A DNA stretch of 64,000 nucleotides, taken from the NCBI RefSeq assembly GCF_014647795.1, contig NZ_BMPW01000001.1, positions 992,001 to 1,056,000 on the forward strand. The letters run 5' to 3'. The position numbers and the translations under genes were made by a program. The notes under the pieces were generated by a model that was given only the letters and a program-made list of their open reading frames with translations, had not been told where the DNA came from and did no database searches. This document shows positions 34,406 through 45,335 of this stretch, piece after piece (position 1 is the stretch's first letter; the number at the start of each line of letters is the position of its first letter). This DNA is from Actinoplanes campanulatus (GTDB lineage Bacteria; Actinomycetota; Actinomycetes; Mycobacteriales; Micromonosporaceae).

Positions 34406-34421
34406 CCAGAGTTTGCGAACG

Positions 34422-34454
34422 ACGCACGGCCGGCCTGTCCGGTCGTGCGTTTTT
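34422..34454 (+). terminator. Intrinsic terminator after ABC permease
   Basis: ACGCACGGCCGG and CCGGTCGTGCGT form a 12-bp stem with one wobble, followed directly by TTTTT. It is the clearest classical terminator in the window. Confidence 0.9.
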
Positions 34455-34696
34455 CGTTGGCACGACCAGCGAAAACGTGGTCCTGGGAGGTCTCCGGTGC
34501 GCCGGTCGGCGAGAAAACGGAGGGTGTAGTGTCGCCCCGTCGCGACGGTGCGGCGGGTGCCGGAGCCGTAGGTCACAGGGTGGACGTCCGCACCGACAGC
34601 GCCCATCCACGGCGTAGCCTGGACACCGAATCCTACCCGTCCCGCGTGACGGAGCAGTCACGTGATGACAAAACGGTGAAAGAGGCGAACGCGGCA

Positions 34697-37600
34697 GTGT
34701 CGACGCAGCAGACTTCGCAGGACAATCCACTCGCGGATTTCGGTCCCAACGAGTGGATCGTCGATGAGATGTACCAGCGCTACCTGGCCGACCCGACCAG
34801 TGTCGACCCCGCCTGGCACGATTTCTTCGCCGACTACAAGCCGGCGACCTCCCAGGGACCGATCGCGACCCCGGACCAGGCCACCGCGGCGAACGCCACG
34901 GCCACCGCCGCCAAGGCGGGCACCGACGCGCCGGCCGCCACCACGGTCGCCGAGCCGAAGCCGGTGACCCCGCAGGCCGCCCCGAAGCCGGCCGCCAAGC
35001 CCGCGCCGAAGCCGGCCGAGGCCGCCCCGGCCGGCGCCCGGACCACCACCCTGCGCGGTGTGGCCGGCAAGATCGTGCAGAACATGGAGGCCTCGCTGCA
35101 GGTCCCCACCGCCACCTCGGTGCGCGCGGTCCCGGCGAAGCTGATGGTCGACAACCGCATCGTCATCAACAACCACCTGTCCCGCGGCCGCGGTGGCAAG
35201 GTCAGCTTCACCCACCTGATCGGCTGGGCCCTGGTGCGGGCGGTCATCGCCCACCCGGAGATGAACAACACCTACGCCGAGATCGACGGCAAGCCCACCC
35301 TGGTCCAGCCGGAGCACGTCAACCTCGGCATCGCGATCGACCTGGTCAAGAAGGACGGGTCCCGCACGCTGGTGGTGCCCTCGGTCAAGAACTGCGAGAC
35401 GCTCGACTTCCGCGGGTTCTGGCAGGCGTACGAGGACATCGTCCGGCGCGCCCGCCGCAACGAGCTGACCATGGACGACTACGCCGGCACCACGATCTCG
35501 CTGACCAACCCCGGCGGCATCGGCACGGTCCACTCCATCCCCCGGCTGATGAACGGGCAGAGCGCCATCATCGGCGTCGGCGCCATGGAGTACCCGGCCC
35601 CCTACTCCGGGATGAGCGACGAGACCCTGTCCGACCACGGGGTGAGCAAGGTCACCACGCTGACCAGCACCTACGACCACCGGGTCATCCAGGGCGCCCA
35701 GTCCGGCGAGTTCCTCAAGGTGATGCACGAGCTGCTGCTCGGCCAGCACGGCTTCTACGACGAGATCTTCACCTCACTGCGGATCCCGTACGAGCCGGTC
35801 CGCTGGGTGCGTGACGTCGCCCGGACCTCCGAGGGCCAGATCGACAAGGCCGCCCGGGTGGTCGAGCTGATCCACGCGTACCGGGTGCGCGGTCACCTGA
35901 TGGCCGACACCGACCCGCTCGAGTTCACCATCCGCAAGCACCCCGACCTGGACGTGCTCCAGCACGGCCTGACCCTGTGGGACCTGGACCGCACCTTCCC
36001 GGTCGGCGGCTTCGCCGGCAAGCAGCGGATGAAGCTGCGCGACGTCCTCGGCGTCCTGCGCGACACCTACTGCCGCCGGGTCGGCATCGAGTACATGCAC
36101 ATCCAGGACCCGGAGGAGCGCCGCTGGGTCCAGGAGCGCATCGAGGTCAAGTACACGAAGCCGGACACCGACGAGCAGAAGCACATCCTGCACCGGCTCA
36201 ACGCCGGCGAGGCGTTCGAGACCTTCCTCCAGACGAAGTACGTGGGCCAGAAGCGGTTCTCGCTGGAGGGCGGCGAGTCGCTGATCCCGCTGCTCGACGC
36301 CGTGCTCCAGTCGTCCGCCGAGGCGGGGCTGGACGAGATGGTGATCGGCATGGCCCACCGCGGCCGGCTGAACGTGCTCACCAACATCGTCGGCAAGCCG
36401 TACGAGAAGATCTTCAACGAGTTCGAGGGTCAGATGGACCCGAAGTCGGCGCACGGCTCCGGTGACGTCAAGTACCACCTCGGCCAGACCGGGAAGTACA
36501 CCACGCCCGACGGGCAGTACTCGACCACCGTCAGCGTCGTCGCGAACCCGTCCCACCTGGAGGCCGTCGACCCGGTCCTGGAGGGCATCGTCCGCGCCAA
36601 GCAGGACCGCCTCGACCTGGGCCTGCACGGTTACACGGTGCTGCCGCTGCTGGTGCACGGCGACGCCGCGTTCGCCGGCCAGGGCGTGGTCGCCGAGACG
36701 CTCAACCTGTCGCAGCTGCGCGGTTACCGGACCGGCGGCACGGTGCACGTGATCGTGAACAACCAGGTCGGCTTCACCACCGCCCCGGAGTACAGCCGCT
36801 CGTCGATGTATTCGACCGACGTCGCCCGGATGATCCAGGCCCCGATCTTCCACGTGAACGGGGACGACCCCGAGGCCGTGGTCCGGGTCGCGAAGCTGGC
36901 CTTCGAGTACCGGCAGGCGTTCAACAAGGACGTCGTGATCGACATGATCTGCTACCGGCGCCGCGGTCACAACGAGGGCGACGACCCGTCGATGACCAAC
37001 CCGCGCATGTACCAGATCATCGACACCAAGCGCAGCGTGCGGAAGCTCTACACCGAGGAGCTGATCGGCCGCGGCGACATCACCGTGCAGGAGGCCGAGG
37101 AGCAGCTGCGCGACTACCAGGGCCGGCTCGAGGAGGTCTTCAAGGCCACCCGGGACGCGGCGGGCAGCCCGCAGCGGTCGCGGATCATCGCCGAGGAGCC
37201 GGAGCCCGAGGTGGCGAGCGCCGTCGACGCGAGCGTGGTGCGGGCCGTCGGCCAGGCGCACGTCGAGCTGCCCGAGGGCTTCACCCCGCACAAGCGGGTC
37301 CAGCAGCTGCTCGACCGGCGGGCCAAGATGTCCACCGACGGCGGCATCGACTGGGGCTTCGGTGAGCTGATCGCCTTCGGCTCGCTGCTCGCCCAGGGCG
37401 TCACCATCCGGCTGGCCGGCCAGGACTCGCGCCGGGGCACCTTCACCTCGCGGCACGCGGCCATCGTCGACTCGAAGACCGGCAAGGACTTCCTGCCGCT
37501 GTCGTCGCTGATCACCGGGAACGCCCGGTTCTTCGTGCACGACTCCCTGCTCAGCGAGTACGCGGCGATGGGCTTCGAGTACGGCTACTCGGTGGAGAAC

Positions 37601-38386
37601 CCGGACGCGCTGGTCCTCTGGGAGGCCCAGTTCGGTGACTTCGTCAACGGCGCCCAGTCGATCGTGGACGAGTTCCTCTCCTCCGGCGAGGTGAAGTGGG
37701 GCCAGCAGTCGTCGCTGGTGCTGCTGCTCCCGCACGGCATGGAGGGCCAGGGCCCGGACCACTCGTCCGGCCGCCCGGAGCGCTTCCTCCAGCTCTGCGC
37801 GCAGGACAACATGCGGGTGGCGAACCCGACCACCCCGGCGAACTACTTCCACCTGCTGCGCCGCCAGGCCCTGTCCACCAAGCGCAAGCCGCTCGTGGTC
37901 TTCTCGCCGAAGTCGCTGCTGCGGCACAAGCTGGCGGTCTCCGGGGTCAACGAGTTCACCCAGGGCGCCTTCCAGCCGGTCCTCGGCGACGCCGGCAACA
38001 ACGGCCAGCAGCTCGACGCCGCCTCGGTGAAGCGGGTGCTGCTCTGCTCCGGCAAGGTCTACTACGACCTGCTCCAGGCGCGTGGTGACCGGGGCATCAC
38101 CGACACCGCGATCATCCGGATGGAGCAGATCTACCCGCTCCCGGTCGAGGAGCTCAAGGCCGTCCTGGCGCAGTACCCGAACGCCGAGGACTTCGCCTGG
38201 GTGCAGGAGGAGCCGGCCAACCAGGGCGCCTGGTCGTTCGTCGCGCTCAACCTGCTGGAGCACCTGGAGGGTGTCCGCCTGCGGCGGATCTCCCGCCCGG
38301 CCGCGGCCGCCCCGGCGGTCGGCTCGGCGAAGATGCACGACGCCGAGCAGGCCGCGCTGGTCGAGGCCGCGCTGCCGCGTCCGTGA
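34697..38386 (+). CDS. kgd: Multifunctional 2-oxoglutarate metabolism enzyme (Kgd type)
   Basis: With the GTG at 34697 this is 1229 residues, the usual actinobacterial length. Residues 1-40 carry the E1 N-terminal motif ([15 protein letters not shown]), then an Ala/Pro/Lys linker, an E2-type acyltransferase domain from about 115 to 370 with [16 protein letters not shown], and the thiamine-dependent E1 from about 430 ([10 protein letters not shown] near 654). No lipoyl domain. The enzyme acts in the TCA cycle as 2-oxoglutarate dehydrogenase/decarboxylase. AGAGG is upstream of this start. Confidence 0.93.
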   Translation: MSTQQTSQDNPLADFGPNEWIVDEMYQRYLADPTSVDPAWHDFFADYKPATSQGPIATPDQATAANATATAAKAGTDAPAATTVAEPKPVTPQAAPKPAAKPAPKPAEAAPAGARTTTLRGVAGKIVQNMEASLQVPTATSVRAVPAKLMVDNRIVINNHLSRGRGGKVSFTHLIGWALVRAVIAHPEMNNTYAEIDGKPTLVQPEHVNLGIAIDLVKKDGSRTLVVPSVKNCETLDFRGFWQAYEDIVRRARRNELTMDDYAGTTISLTNPGGIGTVHSIPRLMNGQSAIIGVGAMEYPAPYSGMSDETLSDHGVSKVTTLTSTYDHRVIQGAQSGEFLKVMHELLLGQHGFYDEIFTSLRIPYEPVRWVRDVARTSEGQIDKAARVVELIHAYRVRGHLMADTDPLEFTIRKHPDLDVLQHGLTLWDLDRTFPVGGFAGKQRMKLRDVLGVLRDTYCRRVGIEYMHIQDPEERRWVQERIEVKYTKPDTDEQKHILHRLNAGEAFETFLQTKYVGQKRFSLEGGESLIPLLDAVLQSSAEAGLDEMVIGMAHRGRLNVLTNIVGKPYEKIFNEFEGQMDPKSAHGSGDVKYHLGQTGKYTTPDGQYSTTVSVVANPSHLEAVDPVLEGIVRAKQDRLDLGLHGYTVLPLLVHGDAAFAGQGVVAETLNLSQLRGYRTGGTVHVIVNNQVGFTTAPEYSRSSMYSTDVARMIQAPIFHVNGDDPEAVVRVAKLAFEYRQAFNKDVVIDMICYRRRGHNEGDDPSMTNPRMYQIIDTKRSVRKLYTEELIGRGDITVQEAEEQLRDYQGRLEEVFKATRDAAGSPQRSRIIAEEPEPEVASAVDASVVRAVGQAHVELPEGFTPHKRVQQLLDRRAKMSTDGGIDWGFGELIAFGSLLAQGVTIRLAGQDSRRGTFTSRHAAIVDSKTGKDFLPLSSLITGNARFFVHDSLLSEYAAMGFEYGYSVENPDALVLWEAQFGDFVNGAQSIVDEFLSSGEVKWGQQSSLVLLLPHGMEGQGPDHSSGRPERFLQLCAQDNMRVANPTTPANYFHLLRRQALSTKRKPLVVFSPKSLLRHKLAVSGVNEFTQGAFQPVLGDAGNNGQQLDAASVKRVLLCSGKVYYDLLQARGDRGITDTAIIRMEQIYPLPVEELKAVLAQYPNAEDFAWVQEEPANQGAWSFVALNLLEHLEGVRLRRISRPAAAAPAVGSAKMHDAEQAALVEAALPRP

Positions 38387-38401
38387 CACGCTGAAAAGGT
38401 A

Positions 38402-38430
38402 GGGGCCGCTCCGGAAACCGGGGCGGCCCC
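38402..38430 (+). terminator. Terminator after kgd
   Basis: GGGGCCGC pairs with GCGGCCCC and an inner CCGG/CCGG adds to the stem. It lies between kgd and the small DUF6104-like gene. Confidence 0.65.
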
Positions 38431-38446
38431 TCCTAATATCCGCATC

Positions 38447-38626
38447 ATGTACTTCACCGATCGTGGCATCGAGGAACTGGTCCAGCGGCGCGGCGAGGAG
38501 ACCGTGACACTGGAGTGGCTCGGCGAGCAGCTGCGCACCTTCGTCGACATGAACCCGGAGTTCGAGACCCCGATCGAGCGTCTCGCCACCTGGCTGGCCC
38601 GCGGCGACGAGGACGACGAGGACTAG
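38447..38626 (+). CDS. DUF6104-like small protein, 59 aa
   Basis: The 59-residue acidic protein reads MYFTDRGIEELVQRRGEE at the start, WLGEQLRTFVDMNPEF in the middle and an ERLATWLARGDEDDED end. It matches the small protein found beside kgd in streptomycetes (DUF6104). ATG 38447 has no strong ribosome site. It has no membrane segment or cysteine. Function unknown. Confidence 0.8.
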   Translation: MYFTDRGIEELVQRRGEETVTLEWLGEQLRTFVDMNPEFETPIERLATWLARGDEDDED

Positions 38627-38689
38627 ATGATCAGTAGATCCGGGACCTTTGGCCCGGCCAGGGGCATTCCCGGCCGGTAGTTTGAAGGC

Positions 38690-40759
38690 GTGGCACGCAG
38701 CGTCTACGTAGCAGGTTTGGGCCCGTCCGTCGGTAAGGGGACCGTGGCGCTCGGCATCGTCGAGGCGCTGTCCCGGCAGGTCGCCTCGGTGGCCGTCTTC
38801 CGCCCGATGATCTCCGGTGGCAACCCCGATCCCTTGCTCGCCGTGCTCCACGAGCGCTATCCGGGACCGAACCCCGCGGATGCGTACGGCGTCACCCTCG
38901 CCGAGGCGTCCGCGCTGGTCGCCGACGGCCGCTGGGAGGAGCTGATCGGCCGGATCGTGGAGCGCTACCGGGAGGTCGAGCGGCACGCGAGCGCCGTGGT
39001 GATCATCGGGAGCGACTTCGCCGACAAGCCCGGCGAGGGGCAGGACGAGCTGCCCCGGGAGTTCGCCTTCAACGCCCGGCTGGCGAACGAGTTCGGCAGC
39101 GTGGTGGTGCCGGTGGTCAGCGGCGAGGGCCGGTCCCGGGATTCGCTCGCGGGGGCCGCGCGCGGCGCGTACCACTCGCTTGTCGATCTTGGCACGACGG
39201 TGGTGGCGGTGATCGCCAACCGGGTCCCGTCAGCGGCCATGGGTGGTGAGCCCGAAGGGCTGCCGGTGCCGTTCTGGGCCCTTCCGGAGATCCCCGCGAT
39301 CGCCGCGCCGACCGTCGGCGAGGTGGCCGCCGCGCTGGACGCCGAGGTGATCGCCGGTTCCGCCGGATCGCTGGAGCGGGACGTGCTGGACTACGTGGTC
39401 GGCGCCGGGCAGGTGCCGACCGTGCTGGGCGCGCTGACCGACGGAGCGCTGTTGATCACCGCGGGCGACCGGGCGGACCTGCTGGTCGCGGCGAGCGCGG
39501 CGCACGCGGCCGGCAACGTCACGCTGGCCGGGCTGGTGCTGACCCTGGGCGAACCGGCCGACGAGCGCGCGCTCCGCGTCATCGAGCGCCTCAACACCGG
39601 CCTGGCCATGCTGGGCACCAAGACCGACAGCTACCACACGATCGCCGCGGCCGACCGGATCACGGCGCAGCTCAGCACCCCTCGCAAGATCGATGCGGCA
39701 CTCGGGATCTTCGAGGAGAACGTGGACACCGCCGAGCTGTCCCGGCTGCTCGACGTGGCCCGGTCGAGCCGGGTCACCCCGCTGATGTTCGAGAACGATC
39801 TGATCGAAAAAGCCCGCGCCGACCGCCGTCACCTGGTGCTGCCGGAGGGCACCGAGGAGCGCATCCTGCGGGCCTCGGAGACGCTGCTGCGGCGTGGGGT
39901 GGCCGATCTGACCCTGCTCGGCGACCCGGAGGAGATCAACCGGCGGGCCCGGGAGATCGGCGTGGACATCGCCGGCGCGCGGCTGGTGGACCCGGCCACG
40001 AGCGAGTGGCGGCAGGATTTCGCCACCCGGTACGCGGAGATCCGCAAGCACCGCGGCGTCACCCTGGATCTGGCCTACGACGTGGTCACCGACGTCAACT
40101 ACTTCGGCACCCTGATGGTGGCCGGCGGTCTGGCCGACGGCATGGTCTCCGGCGCCACCCACACCACGGCCGCGACGATCCGCCCGGCCTTCGAGATCAT
40201 CAAGACGGTGCCCGGGCTGACCGTGGCGTCCAGTGTGTTCTTCATGCTGCTCGCCGACCGGGTGCTGGTCTACGGCGACTGCGCGGTCAACCCCGACCCG
40301 GACGCCGAACAGCTCGCCGACATCGCCCTGTCCTCGGCCCAGACCGCCGCCGCGTTCGGGATCGAGCCGCGGGTCGCCATGCTCTCCTACTCCACCGGCA
40401 GCTCCGGGGCGGGCGCCGACGTGGACAAGGTGGCGGCGGCGACCGCGCTGGTCCGGCAGCGGCGGCCCGATCTGCCGGTCGAGGGCCCGATCCAGTACGA
40501 CGCGGCGATCGACCCGGCGGTGGCCGCCGCCAAGCTCCCCGGCAGCGCCGTCGCCGGCAAGGCCACGGTCTTCGTCTTCCCGGATCTGAACACCGGCAAC
40601 AACACCTACAAGGCGGTCCAGCGATCGGCGAACGCGGTCGCGGTCGGCCCGGTGATGCAGGGCCTGCGGCGACCGGTCAACGACCTGTCCCGCGGCGCGA
40701 CGGTCAAGGACATCGTGAACACGGTCGCCATCACGGCGATCCAGGCGGGAGCGAAATGA
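38690..40759 (+). CDS. pta: Phosphate acetyltransferase
   Basis: The 689-residue long-form enzyme has an N-terminal BioD-like P-loop domain (VAGLGPSVGKGTVALGI), a central DRTGG-type region and a C-terminal PTA_PTB catalytic domain (RRHLVLPEGTEERIL, GMVSGATHTTAATIRPA, MLSYSTGSSG). It makes acetyl phosphate from acetyl-CoA. GTG start. It overlaps ackA by ATGA, forming the acetate operon. Confidence 0.93.
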   Translation: MARSVYVAGLGPSVGKGTVALGIVEALSRQVASVAVFRPMISGGNPDPLLAVLHERYPGPNPADAYGVTLAEASALVADGRWEELIGRIVERYREVERHASAVVIIGSDFADKPGEGQDELPREFAFNARLANEFGSVVVPVVSGEGRSRDSLAGAARGAYHSLVDLGTTVVAVIANRVPSAAMGGEPEGLPVPFWALPEIPAIAAPTVGEVAAALDAEVIAGSAGSLERDVLDYVVGAGQVPTVLGALTDGALLITAGDRADLLVAASAAHAAGNVTLAGLVLTLGEPADERALRVIERLNTGLAMLGTKTDSYHTIAAADRITAQLSTPRKIDAALGIFEENVDTAELSRLLDVARSSRVTPLMFENDLIEKARADRRHLVLPEGTEERILRASETLLRRGVADLTLLGDPEEINRRAREIGVDIAGARLVDPATSEWRQDFATRYAEIRKHRGVTLDLAYDVVTDVNYFGTLMVAGGLADGMVSGATHTTAATIRPAFEIIKTVPGLTVASSVFFMLLADRVLVYGDCAVNPDPDAEQLADIALSSAQTAAAFGIEPRVAMLSYSTGSSGAGADVDKVAAATALVRQRRPDLPVEGPIQYDAAIDPAVAAAKLPGSAVAGKATVFVFPDLNTGNNTYKAVQRSANAVAVGPVMQGLRRPVNDLSRGATVKDIVNTVAITAIQAGAK

Positions 40760-41865
40760 CTCGGGTGCTCGTGCTCAACAGCGGCTCGTCGTCGCTGCGG
40801 TACCGGCTCTTCGACGGTTCGGACGTGCTGGCCAAGGGCCTGATCCAGCGGATCGGCGAGCCCGGCGGCGACGCGGCCGACCACGGTGCCGCGCTGCGGC
40901 GGCTCATGGACGAGCTGGACCTGTCCGGGCTGACCGCGGTCGGGCACCGGGTGGTGCACGGCGGCGAGCGGTTCACCGCCTCGACCGTGGTCGACGACGA
41001 GGTGCTGGCGGCCATCGAGGAGCTGATCCCGCTCGCCCCGCTGCACAACCCGGCCGCGCTGACCGGGCTGCGGGTGGCCCGTGACCTGCTGCCCGGAGTC
41101 CCGCAGGTGGCCGTCTTCGACACCGCGTTCCACGCCACGATCCCGCCGGAGGGCGCGCTCTGGGCGATCGACCGGGAGGTGTCGCGCAAGTGGGGGCTGC
41201 GGCGCTACGGGTTCCACGGGACGTCGCACGCGTACGTCTCCCGGGAGACCGCCCGGGTGCTCGGCCGGCCGGTCGCCGACACCAACGTGATCACGCTGCA
41301 CCTGGGCAACGGGGCCAGCGCCACGGCGGTCCGCGGCGGGCGCAGCGTGGCCACCTCGATGGGCCTGACCCCGCTGCCCGGGCTGGTGATGGGCACCCGC
41401 TCGGGCGACATCGACCCGAGCCTGATCTTCCATCTGCACCGGGTGGCCGGGCAGTCGCTGGACGAGATCGAGGAGATGCTGACCCGCCGGTCCGGGCTGC
41501 TCGGCCTGACCGGGGACAACGACATGCGTACGGTGCAGGAGCGGTGGGCGGCCGGCGATGCGGACGCCACCCTGGCCTACGACATCTACTGCCGGCGGAT
41601 CCGCGAGTACACCGGCTCCTACCTGGCCGTCCTGGGCCGGGTGGACGCCATCACCTTCACCGGCGGGGTCGGGGAGAACTCACGGGAGATCAGGGCGACG
41701 ACCATGGCGGGCCTGGAGGCCCTCGGCATCGCGATCGACCCGGACCGTAACCGGGCCAACGCCTCGATCATCTCTCCCGACGGCTCCCCCGTGACGGTCT
41801 GCGTGGTGCCCACCGAGGAGGAGCTGGAGATCGCCTCCGAGGCCCGTAGGGCGGTCGGGGCCTAG
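40756..41865 (+). CDS. ackA: Acetate kinase
   Basis: The 369-residue kinase has the family blocks: LVLNSGSSSLRYRLF at the start, the VFDTAFHATIP segment, YGFHGTSHAYVS, HLGNGASATAV and TFTGGVGENSREIR. It is coupled to pta by ATGA. Its stop shares CTAG with the convergent small membrane-protein gene. Confidence 0.95.
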   Translation: MTRVLVLNSGSSSLRYRLFDGSDVLAKGLIQRIGEPGGDAADHGAALRRLMDELDLSGLTAVGHRVVHGGERFTASTVVDDEVLAAIEELIPLAPLHNPAALTGLRVARDLLPGVPQVAVFDTAFHATIPPEGALWAIDREVSRKWGLRRYGFHGTSHAYVSRETARVLGRPVADTNVITLHLGNGASATAVRGGRSVATSMGLTPLPGLVMGTRSGDIDPSLIFHLHRVAGQSLDEIEEMLTRRSGLLGLTGDNDMRTVQERWAAGDADATLAYDIYCRRIREYTGSYLAVLGRVDAITFTGGVGENSREIRATTMAGLEALGIAIDPDRNRANASIISPDGSPVTVCVVPTEEELEIASEARRAVGA

Positions 41866-42020
41866 AGGACCAGCCAGGCCAGCAGGGCGATCAGCAGGAC
41901 CGCCACGGCGCCACCGACGAGGTAGGGCATTTTGGACGGTGCCGCGTCGTCCGGCCCCGTCCGGGAGAAAGCCCGGAACGCCTCGGTGTTGCCGCTCGGG
42001 TCGACTTGGTTGTCAGGCAT
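41862..42020 (-). CDS. Small single-pass membrane protein, 52 aa
   Basis: The 52-residue protein has a polar N-terminus (NQVDPSGNTEAFRAFSRTGP) and a C-terminal helix (MPYLVGGAVAVLLIALLAWLVL). The ATG at 42020 is chosen; the frame continues upstream, but that extension is low complexity. Its TAG shares CTAG with ackA. Probably tail-anchored; function unknown. Confidence 0.7.
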   Translation of the reverse strand: MPDNQVDPSGNTEAFRAFSRTGPDDAAPSKMPYLVGGAVAVLLIALLAWLVL

Positions 42021-42128
42021 GGGGCCGACCCTAACCACACAGGTCAAGGTTGGCGAAACACATCCACCTGTTCGGCGTAACCCGGTGTGATGTCCGCTAC
42101 CAGGGAACTCTGATCTTCTGACGGCACA

Positions 42129-42965
42129 ATGGTCGGCGTGTTGCGCCGTTCCCTCCTCGCCCTTGTCGCCACGGCCGGTCTGGCCGCCTGCACCTCCGCT
42201 CCTCAGAAAGAAGCGGAACCCGTCCCGGAGAAGACCACCACCCCTGCCGGTACGACCGAGTTCGACTTCAACCGCGGCGGCGACCGCCCCCTGCCGACCA
42301 AGGTGTGGCTGCCCGCCGCCGGTGGGGCCCGCCCGCTGATCTATTTCAGCCACGGCCTGACCTCCCAGCCCGACGACTACGCCGAGCTGCTGACCGCCTG
42401 GCAGGCCGCCGGTTTCGTGGTGGCCGCCCCGAAGTACCCGCACACCTGGCACGAGGCGCCCGAGTACAACGCCGACGACATCGTCAACCAGCCCGCCGAC
42501 GCCCAGTTCGTGATCACCGAGGTGCTGAAGGCGCTGCCCGGCCGGATCGACGCGAACCGGATCGCGGCGGCCGGGCATTCGGCCGGCGCGATCACCACGA
42601 TCGGCCTGTTCAGCGGCAGCCGGGACGAGCGGCTCAAGGCCGGGGTGCTGATCGCCGGCCGGCAGATGCCGCAGCCCGCCCCGTTCTCCGGCACGCCGGC
42701 GCCGCTGCTGTTCGTCCAGGGCAAGCTCGACGCGACGGTGACCTACGAGCAGGCGTACGGCGCGTACAACGAGGTGAGCTGGCCCAAGGGCTTCCTGGAG
42801 CTTCCGCAGGGCACCCACCTGCCGCACCGGGACCAGCCGGCCGTGGTGGCCGCCACCACCACGGATTTCTGGCACTGGACCCTGGACGGCGACGAGGCCG
42901 CCAAGCAGAAACTGCCGCAGGACGCCTCGTCGACCGGCGTGGCCGGCCTGACCAGCGCCTTCTAG
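42129..42965 (+). CDS. Alpha/beta-hydrolase lipoprotein
   Basis: The 278-residue secreted lipoprotein has signal RRSLLALVATAGLAAC with lipobox LAAC. The hydrolase has the oxyanion region FSHGLTSQPDDYAELL, nucleophile elbow AAGHSAGAI, an aspartate in FVQGKLDATV and a histidine in LPQGTHLPH. It resembles chlorophyllase/PAF-acetylhydrolase-like lipases. The stop shares CTAG with the convergent reductase gene. Confidence 0.85.
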   Translation: MVGVLRRSLLALVATAGLAACTSAPQKEAEPVPEKTTTPAGTTEFDFNRGGDRPLPTKVWLPAAGGARPLIYFSHGLTSQPDDYAELLTAWQAAGFVVAAPKYPHTWHEAPEYNADDIVNQPADAQFVITEVLKALPGRIDANRIAAAGHSAGAITTIGLFSGSRDERLKAGVLIAGRQMPQPAPFSGTPAPLLFVQGKLDATVTYEQAYGAYNEVSWPKGFLELPQGTHLPHRDQPAVVAATTTDFWHWTLDGDEAAKQKLPQDASSTGVAGLTSAF

Positions 42966-43903
42966 AAGGCGACGACGACCTTCCCGAAGACGTCACCGGC
43001 GGCGAGGCGGGCGAACGCCTCACCGACCGCGTCGAACGCGAAGGTCGAGTCGATCACCGGGCGGGCCCGGCCGGACGCCACCAGCTCGAGCAGGGCGGCC
43101 AGCTCGTCCGGGGTGCCCATGCTGCTGCCCAGGATCTCCAGCTGCATGGCGAAGACCCGGCGCAGGTCGACCTGGGCCAGGTGGCCGGCGGTCGCCCCGC
43201 ACACCACGATCCGGGCGCCCGGGGCGGAACACTTCATCGAGTGCTCGAAGGTGGGCGCGCCGACCGACTCGATCACCACGTCGACGCGCTCCGGCAGCCG
43301 GGCGCCGGACTCCACCGCGGTGGCGCCCAGCTCGGCGATCCGCTCCCGCTTGGCGGCGTCGCGGCTGGTCACGTAGACCCGCTTGCCGAGGCCCGCGGCG
43401 AGCGCCACGGCCGCCGTGGACACGCCGCCGCCCGCGCCCTGGACCAGCACCGAGCCGGCCTCGGCGACCCGGCCCCGGGTGAACAGCATGTGGTAGGCGG
43501 TGAGCCAGGCGGTCGGCAGGCAGGCGGCCTCGGCGAAGGACACCCCGGCCGGCAGCGGGATCAGGTTCTCCCGGGGCGCGGCGAGACGCTCGGCCAGCGT
43601 GCCCGGGTGCCGCTCGGAGAAGAGCGAGAAGCCCCGTGGATCGGCCTTGTCCTCGACCACCGGGTAGACCACGACCTCGTTGCCGTCCGGGTCCACCCCG
43701 GCCGCGTCACAGCCGAGGATCATCGGCAGCCGGTCGGCGGGCAGGCCGACCCCGCGCAGGGACCAGATGTCGTGGTGGTTGAGCGAGGATGCCCGTACGT
43801 CGACGGGCACCCAGCCGTCCGGGACGGAGAACGGCAGGTCACCCACGGTCAGGCCGTCGAGCGGCGCTTCGGGGTGCAGGGCGGAGGCGTAAGCAGCTCG
43901 CAT
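42962..43903 (-). CDS. MDR-family quinone oxidoreductase/alcohol dehydrogenase
   Basis: The 313-residue zinc-type medium-chain dehydrogenase/reductase family member has SLNHHDIWSLRG, GCDAAGVDPDGNEV, and the cofactor-binding GAGGGVSTAAVALAAGLGKRVYVTSRD. A structural zinc site is not evident. It probably reduces quinones or enones with NADPH. Confidence 0.88.
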   Translation of the reverse strand: MRAAYASALHPEAPLDGLTVGDLPFSVPDGWVPVDVRASSLNHHDIWSLRGVGLPADRLPMILGCDAAGVDPDGNEVVVYPVVEDKADPRGFSLFSERHPGTLAERLAAPRENLIPLPAGVSFAEAACLPTAWLTAYHMLFTRGRVAEAGSVLVQGAGGGVSTAAVALAAGLGKRVYVTSRDAAKRERIAELGATAVESGARLPERVDVVIESVGAPTFEHSMKCSAPGARIVVCGATAGHLAQVDLRRVFAMQLEILGSSMGTPDELAALLELVASGRARPVIDSTFAFDAVGEAFARLAAGDVFGKVVVAF

Positions 43904-43921
43904 GACCCGACCTTAGGGCTG

Positions 43922-43955
43922 GTTCAGGGGACCACAGAAGCGTGATCCCCTGAAC
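43922..43955 (-). terminator. Terminator after malic enzyme
   Basis: GTTCAGGGGA and TCCCCTGAAC form a perfect 10-bp stem with a 14-base loop, between the malic-enzyme stop and the reductase start. Confidence 0.7.
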
Positions 43956-43963
43956 ACCGTCGA

Positions 43964-45196
43964 CTAAACGCTCTGCCGCGTCTGGGCCGGAGCCGGCGTG
44001 GCGGTCCGGCGGGCGACCCCGTCCTCGATCGCGGCCGCGGCGACGGCGGCGGCGACCGCCGGGGCGACCCGCGGGTCGAGCGGCGACGGCACGATCGCCT
44101 CCGGGCGGAGGTCGTCGGCGACGATGGCGGCGATCGCGTCGGCCGCCGCCACCTTCATCCGGTCGGTGATCGTGGTGGCCCGGACGTCCAGCGCGCCCCG
44201 GAAGATGCCGGGGAAGGCCAGCACGTTGTTGATCTGGTTCGGGAAGTCGCTGCGGCCGGTCGCGACGATCGCCGCGTACCGGTGCGCGATCGCCGGCGGA
44301 ACCTCCGGCGTCGGGTTGGCCAGCGCGAAGATGATCGCGCCCGGGGCCATGCCGGTCAGCGCCTCCTCCGGGATGTTGCCGCCGGAGACGCCGACGAGCA
44401 CGTCGGCGCCGATCAGCGCCTCCGCGATCCCCCCGGTACGCCCGGAGACGTTCGTGACGGCGCCCAGCTCCGCCTTCATCCCGTTCAGGTCGCCGCGCTC
44501 GGCGTGGATGATGCCGCGCGAGTCGACGACGATCATGTTGGCGCCCTGGACACCGGCCGCCATCAGGGTGTTCGTGATCGCGACACCGGCCGCGCCGGCC
44601 CCGCTCACGACGACGCGCAGGTCACCGAAGGAGCGGCCGAGCAGCTTCGCGGCGTTACGCAGGGCGGCCAGCGTGACGACCGCGGTGCCGTGCTGGTCGT
44701 CGTGGAAGACCGGGATGTCCAACTCGGCGTCGAGGCGGCGCTCGATCTCGAAGCAGCGCGGCGCGCTGATGTCCTCGAGGTTGATCCCGCCGAACGACGG
44801 CGCCATCGCCTTGACCGTGGCGATGATGCCCTCGACGTCCTGCGTGTCCAGCACGATCGGGATGGAGTCGACGCCGCCGAACTGCTTGAACAGGACCGAC
44901 TTGCCCTCCATGACCGGCATGGCGGCCTTGGGACCGATGTTGCCGAGACCCAGGACGGCGGATCCGTCGGTGACCACGGCGACCGTGTTCGACGTCCAGG
45001 TGTAGTCGGCGTAGAGCGACTCGTCCTCGGCGATCGCCTCGCACACCCGGGCGACACCCGGCGTGTAGGCCAGCGAAAGATCGTCACGGCTGGCCAGCGG
45101 AATGGTCGCGCTCATCGTCATCTTGCCCCGGCGGTGCAGGTCGAAGACGGGATCGGCGGCGAGGGCGGGATCGAGTTCGAAACTGAAGAAAGACAC
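43964..45196 (-). CDS. NAD-dependent malic enzyme
   Basis: The 410-residue short-form malic enzyme has SLAYTPGVARVCEAI, VTDGSAVLGLGNIGPKAAMPVMEGK, FHDDQHGTAVVTLAAL and ANPTPEV. It oxidatively decarboxylates malate to pyruvate. GTG 45196 is chosen because GGAG is about eight bases upstream and the conserved VSFFSFELDPALAADPVFDLH begins there; a longer frame to 45304 has no support. Confidence 0.92.
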   Translation of the reverse strand: MSFFSFELDPALAADPVFDLHRRGKMTMSATIPLASRDDLSLAYTPGVARVCEAIAEDESLYADYTWTSNTVAVVTDGSAVLGLGNIGPKAAMPVMEGKSVLFKQFGGVDSIPIVLDTQDVEGIIATVKAMAPSFGGINLEDISAPRCFEIERRLDAELDIPVFHDDQHGTAVVTLAALRNAAKLLGRSFGDLRVVVSGAGAAGVAITNTLMAAGVQGANMIVVDSRGIIHAERGDLNGMKAELGAVTNVSGRTGGIAEALIGADVLVGVSGGNIPEEALTGMAPGAIIFALANPTPEVPPAIAHRYAAIVATGRSDFPNQINNVLAFPGIFRGALDVRATTITDRMKVAAADAIAAIVADDLRPEAIVPSPLDPRVAPAVAAAVAAAAIEDGVARRTATPAPAQTRQSV

Positions 45197-45335
45197 GGTG
45201 AAACTCCACACTGCATCGACATTGATACGTGGCACCAGCGGGTCCTGGTCGCGAGTATGCGCCAGGCGGCGGTGCATGCGGGGATCACCCGGTAAACCGT
45301 CCACAGCACGGGTGTGCGCTGGGGATTAGAGGACA

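Noticed and set aside
35774-39175. Very long open frame opposite kgd (1133 codons).
   Set aside because: It mirrors the codon bias of kgd in GC-rich DNA, lacks recognisable motifs and crosses two real genes.
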